From contig NZ_VMRJ01000002.1 of NCBI RefSeq assembly GCF_007713685.1, positions 310,001 to 374,000 of the forward strand: DNA of 64,000 nt. The letters run 5' to 3'. Origin of the DNA: Hymenobacter setariae. Its GTDB lineage: Bacteria > Bacteroidota > Bacteroidia > Cytophagales > Hymenobacteraceae. This document shows, in pieces, positions 1-8,919 of the stretch. The translations under genes were made by a program, and so were the position numbers. The number at the start of each line of letters is the position of its first letter. Positions within the stretch are counted from its first letter, which is position 1. The notes below the pieces were generated by a model. That model searched no databases. It saw only the letters and a program-made list of their open reading frames with translations, and had not been told where the DNA came from.

Positions 1-73
1 ACAGCACGTTCTTAGTACCTAAGGTGTTGAAGACACGGGTGTGGTTGGCGAGTATTCGCCCGCCGCACCCGTG

Positions 74-81
74 TATCTTTG
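74..81 (+). promoter_or_regulatory. Candidate -7 element (TAnnTTTG) upstream of lpdA
   Basis: TATCTTTG matches the Bacteroidota -7 consensus TAnnTTTG and lies 42 bases before the lpdA start. No well-spaced TTG/TTTG -33 element is visible, so this is a partial match only. Confidence 0.4.
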
Positions 82-123
82 TAGGGCTGGCCTCGGGCTG
101 GGTTGAACCTGTTTTTTACGATT

Positions 124-1530
124 ATGAATCAGTACGACGTCACCGTCATTGGCTCAGGCCCCGGCGGCTATGTGGCCGCCATTCGCTGCGCTCAGTTGGG
201 CTTGAAAACCGCCCTCATCGAAAAGTACCCGACCCTAGGTGGCACTTGCCTCAACGTGGGCTGCATTCCGAGCAAGGCGCTGCTCGATTCGAGCGAGCAC
301 TATCACAATGCCCACACGGCTTTTGCTGACCACGGTATCGGGCTCGACAACCTGACGGTGGACATGAACCGCATGATAGACCGCAAGGCTGGCGTGGTGA
401 AAGCCAATGTGGACGGCATCGCTTACCTGATGAAGAAAAATAAAATCGACGTGCTCACCGGCGTCGGTTCGTTTGTCGATAAAAACCATATCAGCATCGC
501 GCCCACGCAGGGTGGCGAGGCACAGCAGATTGAGACTAAAAACGTCATTATCGCTACTGGCTCCAAGCCTACGGTGCTGCCGTTTATCAAGCAGGACAAG
601 CAGCGTATCATCACTAGCACCGAGGCGCTGAACATCCGCGAAGTGCCCAAGCACATGATTGTGATTGGCGGTGGTGTGATTGGCCTCGAAATGGCGTCGG
701 TGTACGCTCGCCTAGGTGCCAAAGTATCGGTGGTGGAGTTCATGGACAGTATCATCCCGACCATGGACCGTGGCCTAGGTAAGGAATTGCGCCGTGTGCT
801 GGGTAAAATCGGCATCGAGTTTTTCTTCTCGCACAAAGTGACCGGCGCTACCCGCGACGGCGACAACGTGACCGTCACTGCGACCAACGCTAAGGGCGAG
901 GAAGTGAAGTTTGAGGGCGACTACTGCCTAGTGGCTGTAGGCCGCGTGCCTTACACCGCTGGCCTCAACCTCGAAGCCGCCGGTGTAGAGATGGAAGAGC
1001 GCGGCCGCATCAAAGTCGATGAGCACCTACAAACCAACGTGCCCGGTATCTATGCCATTGGCGACGTCATTCGCGGCGCCATGCTGGCCCACAAGGCCGA
1101 GGAAGAAGGCGTGTTCGTGGCCGAAACTATCGTGGGCCAGAAGCCGCACATCAACTACCTGCTCATCCCCGGCGTGGTATACACGTGGCCCGAAGTGGCT
1201 GGCGTGGGCTATACCGAAGAGCAGCTTAAGGAGCAGGGCAAGGCCTACAAAGTGGGTTCGTTCCCCTTCAAAGCCAGTGGCCGCGCTCGCGCCAGCGGTG
1301 ATACCGACGGCTTCGTGAAGGTGCTAGCCGATAAAACCACCGACGAAATCCTAGGTGTGCACATGATAGGCCCGCGCATTGCCGACCTTATCGCCGAAGC
1401 CGTGACCGCTATGGAATTCCGTGCTTCTGCCGAGGACGTGGCCCGCATGAGCCACTCGCACCCCACCTACGCCGAGGCCATGAAAGAAGCCTGCTTGGCT
1501 GCTACCGAGAACCGGGCGATTCATATGTAA
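124..1530 (+). CDS. lpdA: Dihydrolipoyl dehydrogenase (E3)
   Basis: FAD enzyme that reoxidises dihydrolipoamide with NAD in pyruvate and 2-oxoglutarate dehydrogenase complexes and in glycine cleavage. The 468-residue protein has the N-terminal dinucleotide fold GSGPGG (10-15), the redox-active disulfide in GGTCLNVGC (Cys42/Cys47), a second nucleotide fold GGGVIG, and the C-terminal interface motif HSHPT with the catalytic His near 446. An in-frame upstream start at 103 adds seven residues. I prefer the ATG at 124 because the FAD fold then begins at the usual distance. No complex partners are adjacent. It ends in a long hairpin shared with the convergent gene downstream. The family call is firm; which complex it serves cannot be told here. 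Confidence 0.96.
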   Translation: MNQYDVTVIGSGPGGYVAAIRCAQLGLKTALIEKYPTLGGTCLNVGCIPSKALLDSSEHYHNAHTAFADHGIGLDNLTVDMNRMIDRKAGVVKANVDGIAYLMKKNKIDVLTGVGSFVDKNHISIAPTQGGEAQQIETKNVIIATGSKPTVLPFIKQDKQRIITSTEALNIREVPKHMIVIGGGVIGLEMASVYARLGAKVSVVEFMDSIIPTMDRGLGKELRRVLGKIGIEFFFSHKVTGATRDGDNVTVTATNAKGEEVKFEGDYCLVAVGRVPYTAGLNLEAAGVEMEERGRIKVDEHLQTNVPGIYAIGDVIRGAMLAHKAEEEGVFVAETIVGQKPHINYLLIPGVVYTWPEVAGVGYTEEQLKEQGKAYKVGSFPFKASGRARASGDTDGFVKVLADKTTDEILGVHMIGPRIADLIAEAVTAMEFRASAEDVARMSHSHPTYAEAMKEACLAATENRAIHM

Positions 1531-1546
1531 GTATTGTCTCGGAAGA

Positions 1547-1602
1547 CAACAACTAGAAATGGGCCTAGAGACAGCTATCTCTAGGCCCATTTCTAGTTGT
1601 TG
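1547..1602. terminator. Bidirectional terminator-like hairpin, 25-bp perfect stem
   Basis: Perfect inverted repeat, arms 1547-1571 and 1578-1602 with a 6-base loop, between convergent lpdA and the minus-strand membrane protein gene. It contains GGCCTAG-type sequence but no long T-run, so termination is inferred from position and stability. Confidence 0.7.
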
Positions 1603-1634
1603 GTGAGAACGTTAGCAAATAGGTGTTCAAGGCC

Positions 1635-2204
1635 TCAACGCGTCCGCTGGCCTGTTGGTGGGCTGGCTTGGTAGGCTTGTAGTCGGCTTGTAAATAAGGT
1701 CAATAACTCAGGGTAAGAACACTCCAACGCATTGGCTGATATATTGATAGGTGAGCCGTACGAGTCAAGGTTTGTCTTCATCAACCGCCGCTTGAAGGAG
1801 TTTGGCTGCTGGTCGATGTACGTGCCGGGGTCGCGCAACATAACCATCACCATCTTTTGGCCCATTAACTCAAGCTCCTTGATACCGGTCACATCGGCCC
1901 AATCGACTGGTCCATTGACTAAGCCGCTTGAATTATCCTGAAAGCCCTCCGCCGTGACAACCAGGTCGGGAGCAGGGTCACGCAGTTTCTTGAGCAGAAA
2001 GAACCCTAGGATACTAAAGAAAGCCACCACTAAGGCTCCAAATGCTTGCAGCCATTGCGGGTCTTTGATGAAGGGGTTGTCGCGTAAATCATCGGGCCGC
2101 AGGATAAACCAAATACCAGCGCCGGTCAGCAGTAGCGACCCGGCCAGCATATACGTGAGTTTACGCTTGCTAAGCGCGATGGTGATGGTAGTGGGAGGTG
2201 CCAT
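1635..2204 (-). CDS. STM3941-like two-TM membrane protein of unknown function
   Basis: A 189-residue protein with two predicted membrane segments near residues 17-35 and 51-71, followed by a soluble domain of about 110 residues. The architecture and the C-terminal pattern (SPINISANAL, then a leucine-rich end) resemble the STM3941 family, whose biochemical role is not known to me. The start is an ATG (complement of CAT at 2202-2204). It ends facing lpdA across a long hairpin. The next gene upstream on the same strand, the SUFU-domain protein, is 55 bases away, so the two may be cotranscribed. Family assignment is by recognition only. Confidence 0.65.
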   Translation of the reverse strand: MAPPTTITIALSKRKLTYMLAGSLLLTGAGIWFILRPDDLRDNPFIKDPQWLQAFGALVVAFFSILGFFLLKKLRDPAPDLVVTAEGFQDNSSGLVNGPVDWADVTGIKELELMGQKMVMVMLRDPGTYIDQQPNSFKRRLMKTNLDSYGSPINISANALECSYPELLTLFTSRLQAYQASPPTGQRTR

Positions 2205-2259
2205 GCGGATGCCCTAGGGTAAAGGAGAACTCTTGAGGTGGTTAAATAAAATGGCGTAA

Positions 2260-3036
2260 TTAAGCTAGAGCTGCATTGGGTCGGTTCAGGTCCAGCACGT
2301 CGCCAATATTGTAGTCCTCGAAGTGGTCGATGAGGGCATTAACGCCTTGCTCCATCTTAAGCTCCATTTCCTCGCGGTAAATGGGGTAGAGGGTATAAAA
2401 CTGAACCGTTTTGTTAGGACTGATTTCCAGTGTTTGAAATTCCTCGGGCAGGCTAAGCGCTGTGAGCAGTAGCATGCAGCCCAACTCCGTATTATCGGCG
2501 AAAGGCTCGGCGTCTTCGCCGTTGGGAATGGTGTGGCCAAATCCTAACCAGGTGCCGTATTCGTGCGGCAGGCGGGCCAGCATTTTCAGCCAGCGAATAG
2601 GCCAGTATACATTTTCATCCTCAAAGGCTTCGGTTATTTCGGCCGGGTCAGCGGGAATATTCCAGGTACTGGGGAGTAAGATGCACAGTTCAGCAAAGGG
2701 CGGGGCCTCATCGGAGTTGGCTTCGGGCGGCACGGCCATAGGTCGGTCGCTCATGCCCGAGGTGACGAGGGTATAGAAAGGGAAGTCGGCGCTGGGTGGC
2801 ACCACATGCACATCGAGGTGCACCTTGTCTGATATGATTTCGTGGTACACACCGCTTACCGGCCCTAGGTGGCGCTCGATGTGGTCGGCAATGGCCGTGA
2901 TGGTCGCATCGTCCCCGTTGGCCAACTCAAATGGGGCGGGCTCGATGTTTTCGTAGCGATAGATGGGCGCGCCCGAAGGCGTCCGCTCTGGCTCGTCTTG
3001 GCCGAGAGGAGTAGAAGAGATGGGCGAATCAGACAT
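2260..3036 (-). CDS. Suppressor-of-fused (SUFU) domain protein
   Basis: A 258-residue cytoplasmic protein with no signal peptide. From about residue 40 it shows the bacterial SUFU-like pattern: a helix (IADHIERHLG), then HEI..DKVHLDVHVVPP, then FPFYTLVTSGMS followed by AELCILLP. Members occur widely in bacteria, often as predicted immunity proteins of polymorphic toxin systems, but many are orphans. No toxin-like gene lies beside it here, so an immunity role is only a possibility. It is followed on the same strand, after 55 bases, by the STM3941-like gene. The domain call is good; the function is unknown. Confidence 0.78.
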   Translation of the reverse strand: MSDSPISSTPLGQDEPERTPSGAPIYRYENIEPAPFELANGDDATITAIADHIERHLGPVSGVYHEIISDKVHLDVHVVPPSADFPFYTLVTSGMSDRPMAVPPEANSDEAPPFAELCILLPSTWNIPADPAEITEAFEDENVYWPIRWLKMLARLPHEYGTWLGFGHTIPNGEDAEPFADNTELGCMLLLTALSLPEEFQTLEISPNKTVQFYTLYPIYREEMELKMEQGVNALIDHFEDYNIGDVLDLNRPNAALA

Positions 3037-3200
3037 AAGCGGCTATACGGCTTCAATTTGCGCTAGGATTCCGATTACCTTGGCCCTTGTTCACTGGTAG
3101 TGCCTCTCTGCGGCAGAAACTCAGAAGGGACAAAAGCTTTGAATGCTTCTTGCTTTTTGGAGAGAAGTATTTGCTACCACTCTAAGCTTACTTGCCTTCT

Positions 3201-5213
3201 ATGCTGCGCAAATACCTCTACTCACTCCTTGCTAGTGCGCTGGCCTTCCCGCTCGCTTCCCAGGCGCAAGCTCCGGCCGATAGCGCTACGTTCCTGCTGC
3301 ACAAGTTTGCGCAGCGCATTGGCAAGGAAACTTACCACCTCACGCGTACCACGCAGGCCCACACGTACGACGTCGATTTCAAGTTTGTGGACAGGGGGGC
3401 GCCGGTAGCGCTGCGGGCTCAAATTGCTGTTACGCCCACTGGCGCGCCGCTGCGGCTAGCAGTAAAAGGCCAGACTTCGCGCTTCAGCAGCATCAACGAT
3501 ACGGTGCAGCTCGCGGCTGGACAGGCCCGCATCCGCGTCGATGAAGCTGTGCACACAGAACCGCTAGCAGGGCTAAGCTTTCCTGTGGCGGGCTACTCGC
3601 CGGGCATCGGGCAGTGGCTGCTGCTGCGCTATTGGCAGCAGTTTGGGCGGCCTGCTAGCTTAGCTACATTGCCCAGCGGCACGGTGCGCATCCGCGAAGA
3701 TGGGCAGGATACGCTGCGCTACCAGAACCGGCCGCTGCGGCTGCGGCGCTACGTACTTAAAGGACTGGTCTGGGGCAATGAGTTGCTTTGGACCGATGAG
3801 CAGGACAACCTCATCTGCATCATCACCAACGACGCCGAGGGCGACAAGTTAGAGCTGTTAGCCCAGCCCTACGAGGCGTTGCTGCCTGCGCTCACCGAGC
3901 GGGCGGCGCAGCACGGCATGCGCCTGTTTCGGGCTGAAATGAGTACGTCATCGGCCGTTGCTAAAAAAGCTGCCCCAGCTTTGCTACTAGCCGTGGTTGG
4001 TGGCACAGTGGTAGATGTGGTGCGGGGCCGCAGCATTCCCAATGCCGTGGTGCTGCTGCAAGGTGGCAAGGTGTTAAGAGTGGGTCCGGCGGTCGCTGTG
4101 CCTATTCCAAAAGGCGCCCGTGTGATTCAAGCCGAGGGCAAAACGGTACTGCCCGGCCTCTGGGACATGCACGCGCACTTTCAGCAGGCCGAATGGGGGC
4201 CGGCCTACCTAGCAGCCGGCGTGACCACGGTACGCGACTGCGGTAACGAATTTGCCTATATTAATGCCGTGCAGCGGGCCATCGACAGGGGGCAAGGTGT
4301 GGGGCCGCGTATCCTCAAAGCGGGGATTATTGATGGCACTGGGCCGCGCACCCTAGGTATCGAAGTAGCTAACACCCCGGCTGAAGCGGTGCAACTGGTA
4401 CGACGCTATAAAGCCAATGGCTTTGCCCAAATCAAGCTCTACAGCTCGGTAAAGCCGGAAATCGTGCGTGCCGTGTGTGCGGAGGCGCACCGACTGGGGC
4501 TTACTGTCACGGGTCATATTCCCGACGATATGACCATCACACAAGGCGTAGTGGCGGGCATGGACCAAGTAAACCACATCAACTATGTGGTGCGGCTGCT
4601 CCGGCGCAATCCTGACGGCTCGGTTATTCTTAGCGATACCACGGCCAACCGGGTTTTTGCTTTCTTGAAAGCTCACCATACCGTTATCGACCCCACGGTG
4701 GGGGTGTTTGAGCTAGCCTATCGCTCTACCAAAGATGATATTATGGCCATCGAGCCAGGCTACCTCCGGCTGCCGCAGCCCTTGCAGGCGCTATTTGTGA
4801 ACATGGGCCAAGAGCCAGCCGACGCGGCAAAGTCGGCTCCTTACGTAAGCAGCTACCCGCGCTTGGTAAAAGCCCTGCACGACCACGGCATTCCCGTGGT
4901 AGCGGGCACCGATATGGGGTTCCCGGGCACTAGTCTCGCCCGCGAACTAGAGCTCTATGTACAAGGCGGCCTCACGCCTATGCAAGCCTTGCAAACCGCC
5001 ACCATCGACGCCGCCCGCGCCATGCAAGTAGCAGCGCGCGTAGGCTCGCTCGAGGCCGGTAAGCAGGCCGACTTGGTCATCATCGACGGCAACCCACTAG
5101 TCAATATCCGCGATATTCGGCAGGTGCGGCTAGTTGTGAAAGAAGGGCAGGTGTACGAGCCAGCTCAAATGCGACGACTAGCCGACTATTCAGAACTGGC
5201 CGGCCCTAGGTAG
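3201..5213 (+). CDS. Secreted amidohydrolase-family metal-dependent hydrolase
   Basis: A 670-residue protein with an N-terminal signal peptide (hydrophobic core, cleavage near SQAQA). Residues of about 25-250 form a family-specific domain without metal motifs. The amidohydrolase barrel follows: the composite beta-domain start (GGTVVDVVRG), the metal-binding HAH (His324/His326) after LPGLWDM, a likely bridging Lys in AQIKLYS, His in VTGHIP, Asp in AGTDMGF, and the typical ending GSLEAGKQADLVIIDGNP. Related secreted enzymes act on cyclic amides or dipeptides, but the substrate cannot be deduced. An upstream in-frame TTG at 3192 would add three residues; the ATG at 3201 is preferred. Only 23 bases separate its stop from the convergent next gene. 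Confidence 0.85.
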   Translation: MLRKYLYSLLASALAFPLASQAQAPADSATFLLHKFAQRIGKETYHLTRTTQAHTYDVDFKFVDRGAPVALRAQIAVTPTGAPLRLAVKGQTSRFSSINDTVQLAAGQARIRVDEAVHTEPLAGLSFPVAGYSPGIGQWLLLRYWQQFGRPASLATLPSGTVRIREDGQDTLRYQNRPLRLRRYVLKGLVWGNELLWTDEQDNLICIITNDAEGDKLELLAQPYEALLPALTERAAQHGMRLFRAEMSTSSAVAKKAAPALLLAVVGGTVVDVVRGRSIPNAVVLLQGGKVLRVGPAVAVPIPKGARVIQAEGKTVLPGLWDMHAHFQQAEWGPAYLAAGVTTVRDCGNEFAYINAVQRAIDRGQGVGPRILKAGIIDGTGPRTLGIEVANTPAEAVQLVRRYKANGFAQIKLYSSVKPEIVRAVCAEAHRLGLTVTGHIPDDMTITQGVVAGMDQVNHINYVVRLLRRNPDGSVILSDTTANRVFAFLKAHHTVIDPTVGVFELAYRSTKDDIMAIEPGYLRLPQPLQALFVNMGQEPADAAKSAPYVSSYPRLVKALHDHGIPVVAGTDMGFPGTSLARELELYVQGGLTPMQALQTATIDAARAMQVAARVGSLEAGKQADLVIIDGNPLVNIRDIRQVRLVVKEGQVYEPAQMRRLADYSELAGPR

Positions 5214-5236
5214 GTTTTTGTTAAATAACTTACTGA

Positions 5237-5632
5237 TTAAGCATTTGCGGAGCCACTCCCACGATACGGTTTGTCGTGCGCGGGCTGAATGGCGATTGGC
5301 TTATCGGCAAAGGCCAGTAGCTTGCTAAGTCGCAGCTGCTCTAGCTCGTGGATGATAGTAGCATCTAGCTTATCAGGTGTCTTGCCGCTGTAGCGGTGCG
5401 CCATGTACGCTACATAGCCAGCTACAGTGAGCTTTCCCATTGCATCCAGAAACACTAGCTGGGGCCAAGGGTCCATAGTAATGAGCCGCGGCGCGTTAGG
5501 GTCCTTCACCACAATGTGATGCTTATCAAACCAGTGCCAGGTAGCAATGCGGCAGAAGTATTGGTCTTTGTGTGCGTAGGCAGCTAGGGCCGGAAAAGCC
5601 GGTAGGGAAGGTTTGTGAAAAAGCTTAAACAT
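5237..5632 (-). CDS. Hypothetical protein, 131 aa
   Basis: I do not recognise the family. The protein is cytoplasmic-looking, with no signal peptide or membrane segment. It is rich in His and Trp in the middle (WHWFDKHHIV), then has a Pro/Asp stretch (MDPWPQLVFLD), a helical region with two short Leu-rich stretches, and a polar C-terminus. It starts at an ATG (complement of 5630-5632). It is convergent with the amidohydrolase gene and divergent from the desaturase gene. Coding is supported by length and composition only. Confidence 0.55.
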   Translation of the reverse strand: MFKLFHKPSLPAFPALAAYAHKDQYFCRIATWHWFDKHHIVVKDPNAPRLITMDPWPQLVFLDAMGKLTVAGYVAYMAHRYSGKTPDKLDATIIHELEQLRLSKLLAFADKPIAIQPAHDKPYRGSGSANA

Positions 5633-5917
5633 AGAAGTAGAGAGCAGTTTACACTTTAATAATGGGTGTTAGCAAACCTAGAAAGCGTAGTCCTTCGTCA
5701 AAGTAACGCCGGTGCCGGTGAGTATCAATAGTGACAAATCGAACTCTGTAGAAGCACTTTTTTGCTATACTCCTCGTTGAAAGCTCGGCAGGCACACTGG
5801 CGCCCGCTAAAAACTTGGCTTGTGCAAGGTGCAGAAGTCCGCTGTAAATGCCCGTTGGCAGAGTATGGCACCGCACCAGCGGGCCATTACGCTGGGCACC
5901 CACAGTTGATTTAACCT

Positions 5918-6985
5918 ATGTCATTGCCCAAGTTTGCGCCCCCGCGCTCGTTCCACGCCGAACTAAAGCGTCGCACCGCACAATACTTTCAAACCGAGGC
6001 CAAGCCCCAGACCGGTACTGCCGGGCTATTGGCAAAGGCTGCCCTGCTGGTAGGTAGCCTGGTGGCGCTCTATGTGCACCTCGTCTTTTTCACGCCCGCG
6101 CTGGGCTGGGCCCTGCTCGAATGCGTAACCCTAGGTGGCGTTATTGCCCTCGTGGGCTTTAATGTGATGCACGATGGGGCCCACGGTAGCTTTAGCCGCT
6201 ACCCATGGCTGAACCGCGTGGCCGCCTTCACGCTCAATGTGATGGGAGGCAGCAGCTACATGTGGGATGCCAAGCACAACACTGTGCATCACATGTATAC
6301 CAACATCGACGGCGTTGATGATGACCTAGACATTCAGCCTTGGATGCGCATGACCCTCGACCAGAAGCGGCACCGTGCCCACCGCTTTCAGCACCTGTAC
6401 TTCTGGTTTTTATACTGCATGCTCTATATCTCCTGGGTGTTCGTGATGGACTACCAGAAGTATTTTACCCGCCGCATTGGCTCGGTAGCGCTCAAACCCA
6501 TGAGCCGCAATGACCACTTCATCTTCTGGGGGTTTAAAGCGTTGAGCTTAGCCATCTTTATTGGATTGCCGCTGTACACCGTAGGCTGGGCTGGCTGGCT
6601 ACTGGGTTTCCTAGTTACTATGTGCGTAGCAGGCTTCACCTTGAGCATTGTCTTTCAGCTAGCGCATACGGTAGAGCAAACCGCCTTTCCAGTACCCCAC
6701 GAAACGACGCGCAAAATGGAGGACGAGTGGGCTATTCACCAACTGCGCACCACTGCCAATTTTGCCACTAACAACCGCTTGATAAGCTGGCTGGTGGGTG
6801 GGCTCAATTTCCAGGTCGAGCATCATCTATTTCCGAAGGTATCGCACGTGCATTATCCTCAGCTCAGCAAGATTATTAAGCAAACGTGCGCCGAGTTTGA
6901 GGTGCCTTACCAAGAATACCCTAAGATGTGGCAGGCCGTGGTGTCACACATCCTCTTCCTTCGCCAGATGGGCCGTGCTTCCTAA
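5918..6985 (+). CDS. Membrane fatty acid desaturase (acyl-lipid/acyl-CoA type)
   Basis: A 355-residue membrane protein that introduces a double bond into fatty acyl chains through a di-iron centre. The three histidine boxes are present: HDGAHGS (85-91), HNTVHH (120-125) and QVEHH (299-303). The last, with Gln as first residue, is typical of front-end/linoleoyl-CoA-like desaturases. Four membrane segments lie in pairs around residues 40-75 and 160-235. There is no fused cytochrome b5, so an external ferredoxin or flavodoxin reductase is expected. It is monocistronic, with 285 unannotated bases upstream and a convergent stem-loop downstream. The position of desaturation cannot be told; a role in membrane fluidity is inferred. 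Confidence 0.88.
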   Translation: MSLPKFAPPRSFHAELKRRTAQYFQTEAKPQTGTAGLLAKAALLVGSLVALYVHLVFFTPALGWALLECVTLGGVIALVGFNVMHDGAHGSFSRYPWLNRVAAFTLNVMGGSSYMWDAKHNTVHHMYTNIDGVDDDLDIQPWMRMTLDQKRHRAHRFQHLYFWFLYCMLYISWVFVMDYQKYFTRRIGSVALKPMSRNDHFIFWGFKALSLAIFIGLPLYTVGWAGWLLGFLVTMCVAGFTLSIVFQLAHTVEQTAFPVPHETTRKMEDEWAIHQLRTTANFATNNRLISWLVGGLNFQVEHHLFPKVSHVHYPQLSKIIKQTCAEFEVPYQEYPKMWQAVVSHILFLRQMGRAS

Positions 6986-7147
6986 GCAAGCCCTAGGTGT
7001 TGTCACAGAGCCTCTGCCTTACCTAGGGCAGGGGCTCTGTCCTTAGTGATAGATAACGTAATAAAGCGAAGGGCTGCTGTCTAATCAGATTGTGGGTTGG
7101 CAGAAGTCAGCCTCTCGGTCGAATGTAATCAAACGATTACCCTGGAA

Positions 7148-7190
7148 ATACAAAAAGGCAGCCGCTTACTCAGCGGCTGCCTTTTTGTAT
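7148..7190. terminator. Bidirectional terminator, 19-bp perfect stem
   Basis: Arms 7148-7166 and 7172-7190 with loop TACTC. An A-run on the left arm and a T-run on the right make it usable in both directions, between the convergent desaturase and cold-shock genes. A second, imperfect hairpin (about 7004-7040) lies closer to the desaturase stop. Confidence 0.85.
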
Positions 7191-7226
7191 AAAATAATGC
7201 GAGCGCTGTAGGCTCGGATAAGGACT

Positions 7227-7694
7227 TTAGGCGCTTGGCGCCATCTTCACGCGCACAGCCGTAGGGCCTTTTTGGCCGGGCTCTACTTCAAAGGTCACTT
7301 TGTTACCTTCTTTCAGCACGAGGCCACCTAGGGCGTTAGCGTGCACAAAAATGCTTTCTTGCGAAACCTGGTCTTTGATAAAACCATAGCCCTTCGAGTC
7401 GTTGAAGAACGACACCGTGCCGGTGCGCAACGTGTCTTCGGGCTCGCGGTCCTCCTGCTTCGGAACAGCTACCTGGATGCTTTCTAGGCTGATTTCCTTG
7501 CGCTTACGATTGGGGTCGGGCGGCGTCGTAGTAATGTTGCCATCCTCGTCTACGTAAGCGAGCATGTCCTCCAGGCTCTGGCCTGAGGTGGCATTGGCTT
7601 GGCGCTCTTTGCGCTTTTCCTCCTTGTCGTTTTTCTTCTTTAGGCGCTTCTTCTCGTTTTCCTTTTTGCTAAAGGTTTCCTGTGCTCTTGCCAT
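7227..7694 (-). CDS. Cold-shock domain protein with charged N-terminal extension
   Basis: A 155-residue nucleic-acid-binding protein. Residues 1-40 are very rich in Lys and Glu and probably disordered or helical. A linker follows, and residues of about 90-152 form a cold-shock domain with RNP1 (KGYGFIKD) and RNP2 (SIFVHA). Single-domain CspA proteins are about 70 residues, so this is the extended form common in Bacteroidota. It likely binds single-stranded RNA or DNA as a chaperone. A near-consensus -7 element (TATCTTCG, complement of 7768-7775) lies about 75 bases upstream of the ATG. The domain is certain; the physiological trigger is not. Confidence 0.9.
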   Translation of the reverse strand: MARAQETFSKKENEKKRLKKKNDKEEKRKERQANATSGQSLEDMLAYVDEDGNITTTPPDPNRKRKEISLESIQVAVPKQEDREPEDTLRTGTVSFFNDSKGYGFIKDQVSQESIFVHANALGGLVLKEGNKVTFEVEPGQKGPTAVRVKMAPSA

Positions 7695-7786
7695 AGGTGC
7701 TTTGGTAGCGGTATCGTTAGGTTAGTGTCTTATACTGAAAAGGATAAAACAGCCAATTAGATTCCGCCGAAGATACGAAAAATAAC

Positions 7787-8422
7787 TTAGTTGTCCACTT
7801 TTTTAGAAAAGGCCACGTCAAGGTCGGTCAGCTCGCGCACTTGGCCAGGAGGGAGGTCGCCTAGGTGCCACGGCCCAATGCGCACGCGCACCAGCCGTAG
7901 GGTGGGGAGGCCTACCACCGCCGTCATTTTCCTGACCTGCCGAAACTTGCCCTCCGTAAGAGTGAGCGACAGCCAACTGGTGGGGCCATGTCGGTCGTCG
8001 CGCACGGGGCGGGCCCGTGGGGCTAGGGTAGGGGCCACAGGCAAGGCGTGGGCCAAGCAGGGGCTGGTGCGGAAAGATTTGCCGTGAATGCTAATATCGA
8101 CGCCCTGCTGCAGCTGGAGCAGCGCGTCATCGGTGGGTAGGCCATCTACTTGAGCATAGTACTCCTTTTCCATATGGCGGCTGCGCACAGTCTCACTCAG
8201 TCGGCCATCGGTGGTGAGGAGTAGCAGGCCCTCACTGTCTTCATCGAGCCGACCCACAGCCATAATGCCGGGCGGAAAATCGTATAGTTCACCTAGAAAG
8301 CGCTTGAGGCGTGCCTCGCGCGGAAACGCACTTATGAACTGACTGAGGTAGCCAGCGGGTTTATGCAGTAAAAAGTGGCGGTGTGGCCCAGTGGCTTCTG
8401 CCGAAGGAAGGTCGATTGTCAA
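7787..8422 (-). CDS. rRNA pseudouridine synthase, RsuA/RluE-like
   Basis: A 211-residue enzyme of the RsuA family that isomerises uridine to pseudouridine in rRNA. It has the catalytic motif GRLDEDSEGLLLLT with Asp60, the LLHKPAGYLSQ opening and the C-terminal EGKFRQVRKM motif. It lacks an S4 domain, as RluE does (RluE modifies U2457 of 23S rRNA in E. coli), so an RluE-like target is inferred. The only available start is a TTG at 8422: the yraN stop codon lies in the same frame two codons upstream. The two genes are therefore tightly linked, and translation may be coupled. Confidence 0.85.
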   Translation of the reverse strand: MTIDLPSAEATGPHRHFLLHKPAGYLSQFISAFPREARLKRFLGELYDFPPGIMAVGRLDEDSEGLLLLTTDGRLSETVRSRHMEKEYYAQVDGLPTDDALLQLQQGVDISIHGKSFRTSPCLAHALPVAPTLAPRARPVRDDRHGPTSWLSLTLTEGKFRQVRKMTAVVGLPTLRLVRVRIGPWHLGDLPPGQVRELTDLDVAFSKKVDN

Positions 8423-8428
8423 AGTATC

Positions 8429-8788
8429 TCAATAAAAAGCATCTTCAAAAAGCTCTACCCGAAACCCCTGGCTGAGTTGGGTAAGGCCTAGGATGTCGAA
8501 ACGAATATCGCCGGTCCAGTTTAGCTCTTCTTGCAAATGCGTGGCAGCCAAGCGAAAGAGCTCTTTTTTACGGCTTGAAACAAAGGTTTCGGGTGTGCCA
8601 TACTGACTGCTCGACCGTGTTTTGACTTCTACAAACACGAGCAGTGCTTGGCCATACTGCACTACTAGGTCTACCTCGGCCCGGCCGTGGCGGTAGCTAC
8701 GCAGCAGCACCGTGTAGCCAGCTTGCTGATAAAAAGCCGCCGCCGCGTCTTCGCCAGCTCGGCCTAGCTCGTGGGCAGAAGTAGTCAT
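8429..8788 (-). CDS. yraN: YraN (UPF0102) endonuclease-fold protein
   Basis: A 119-residue protein of the UPF0102/YraN family, a restriction-endonuclease-like fold with no firmly established role. The diagnostic core is present: GRAGEDAAAAFY, then AEVDLVV and FVEVKTR, which carry the acidic and Lys residues of a PD-(D/E)xK-type site. The ATG at 8788 (MTTSAHELG) gives the normal family length. A longer in-frame start at 8848 would add 20 atypical residues and is rejected. It is first in a two-gene unit with the RluE-like gene, with only six bases between them. It is divergent from lipB. Confidence 0.88.
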   Translation of the reverse strand: MTTSAHELGRAGEDAAAAFYQQAGYTVLLRSYRHGRAEVDLVVQYGQALLVFVEVKTRSSSQYGTPETFVSSRKKELFRLAATHLQEELNWTGDIRFDILGLTQLSQGFRVELFEDAFY

Positions 8789-8864
8789 GAAAATTAGAAA
8801 AGCCCCGCAAGCAGCTTGGTAGGCGCTACCGGCCCAGCCCCAAGCCAAAGCCTGCAGCGCGAAG

Positions 8865-8872
8865 TACCTTTG
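8865..8872 (+). promoter_or_regulatory. Candidate -7 element (TAnnTTTG) for lipB
   Basis: TACCTTTG fits the Bacteroidota -7 consensus, 47 bases before the lipB ATG. No clear -33 TTG is seen at the usual distance. Confidence 0.45.
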
Positions 8873-8919
8873 TATAACTGTTCACTGCGTCTCAACCACG
8901 CGCCTTGTCTCCGAAAGCT

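Noticed and set aside
5649..5903. 84-codon minus-strand frame between the hypothetical and desaturase genes
   Set aside because: No conserved feature, poor codon pattern and no start context; treated as non-coding.
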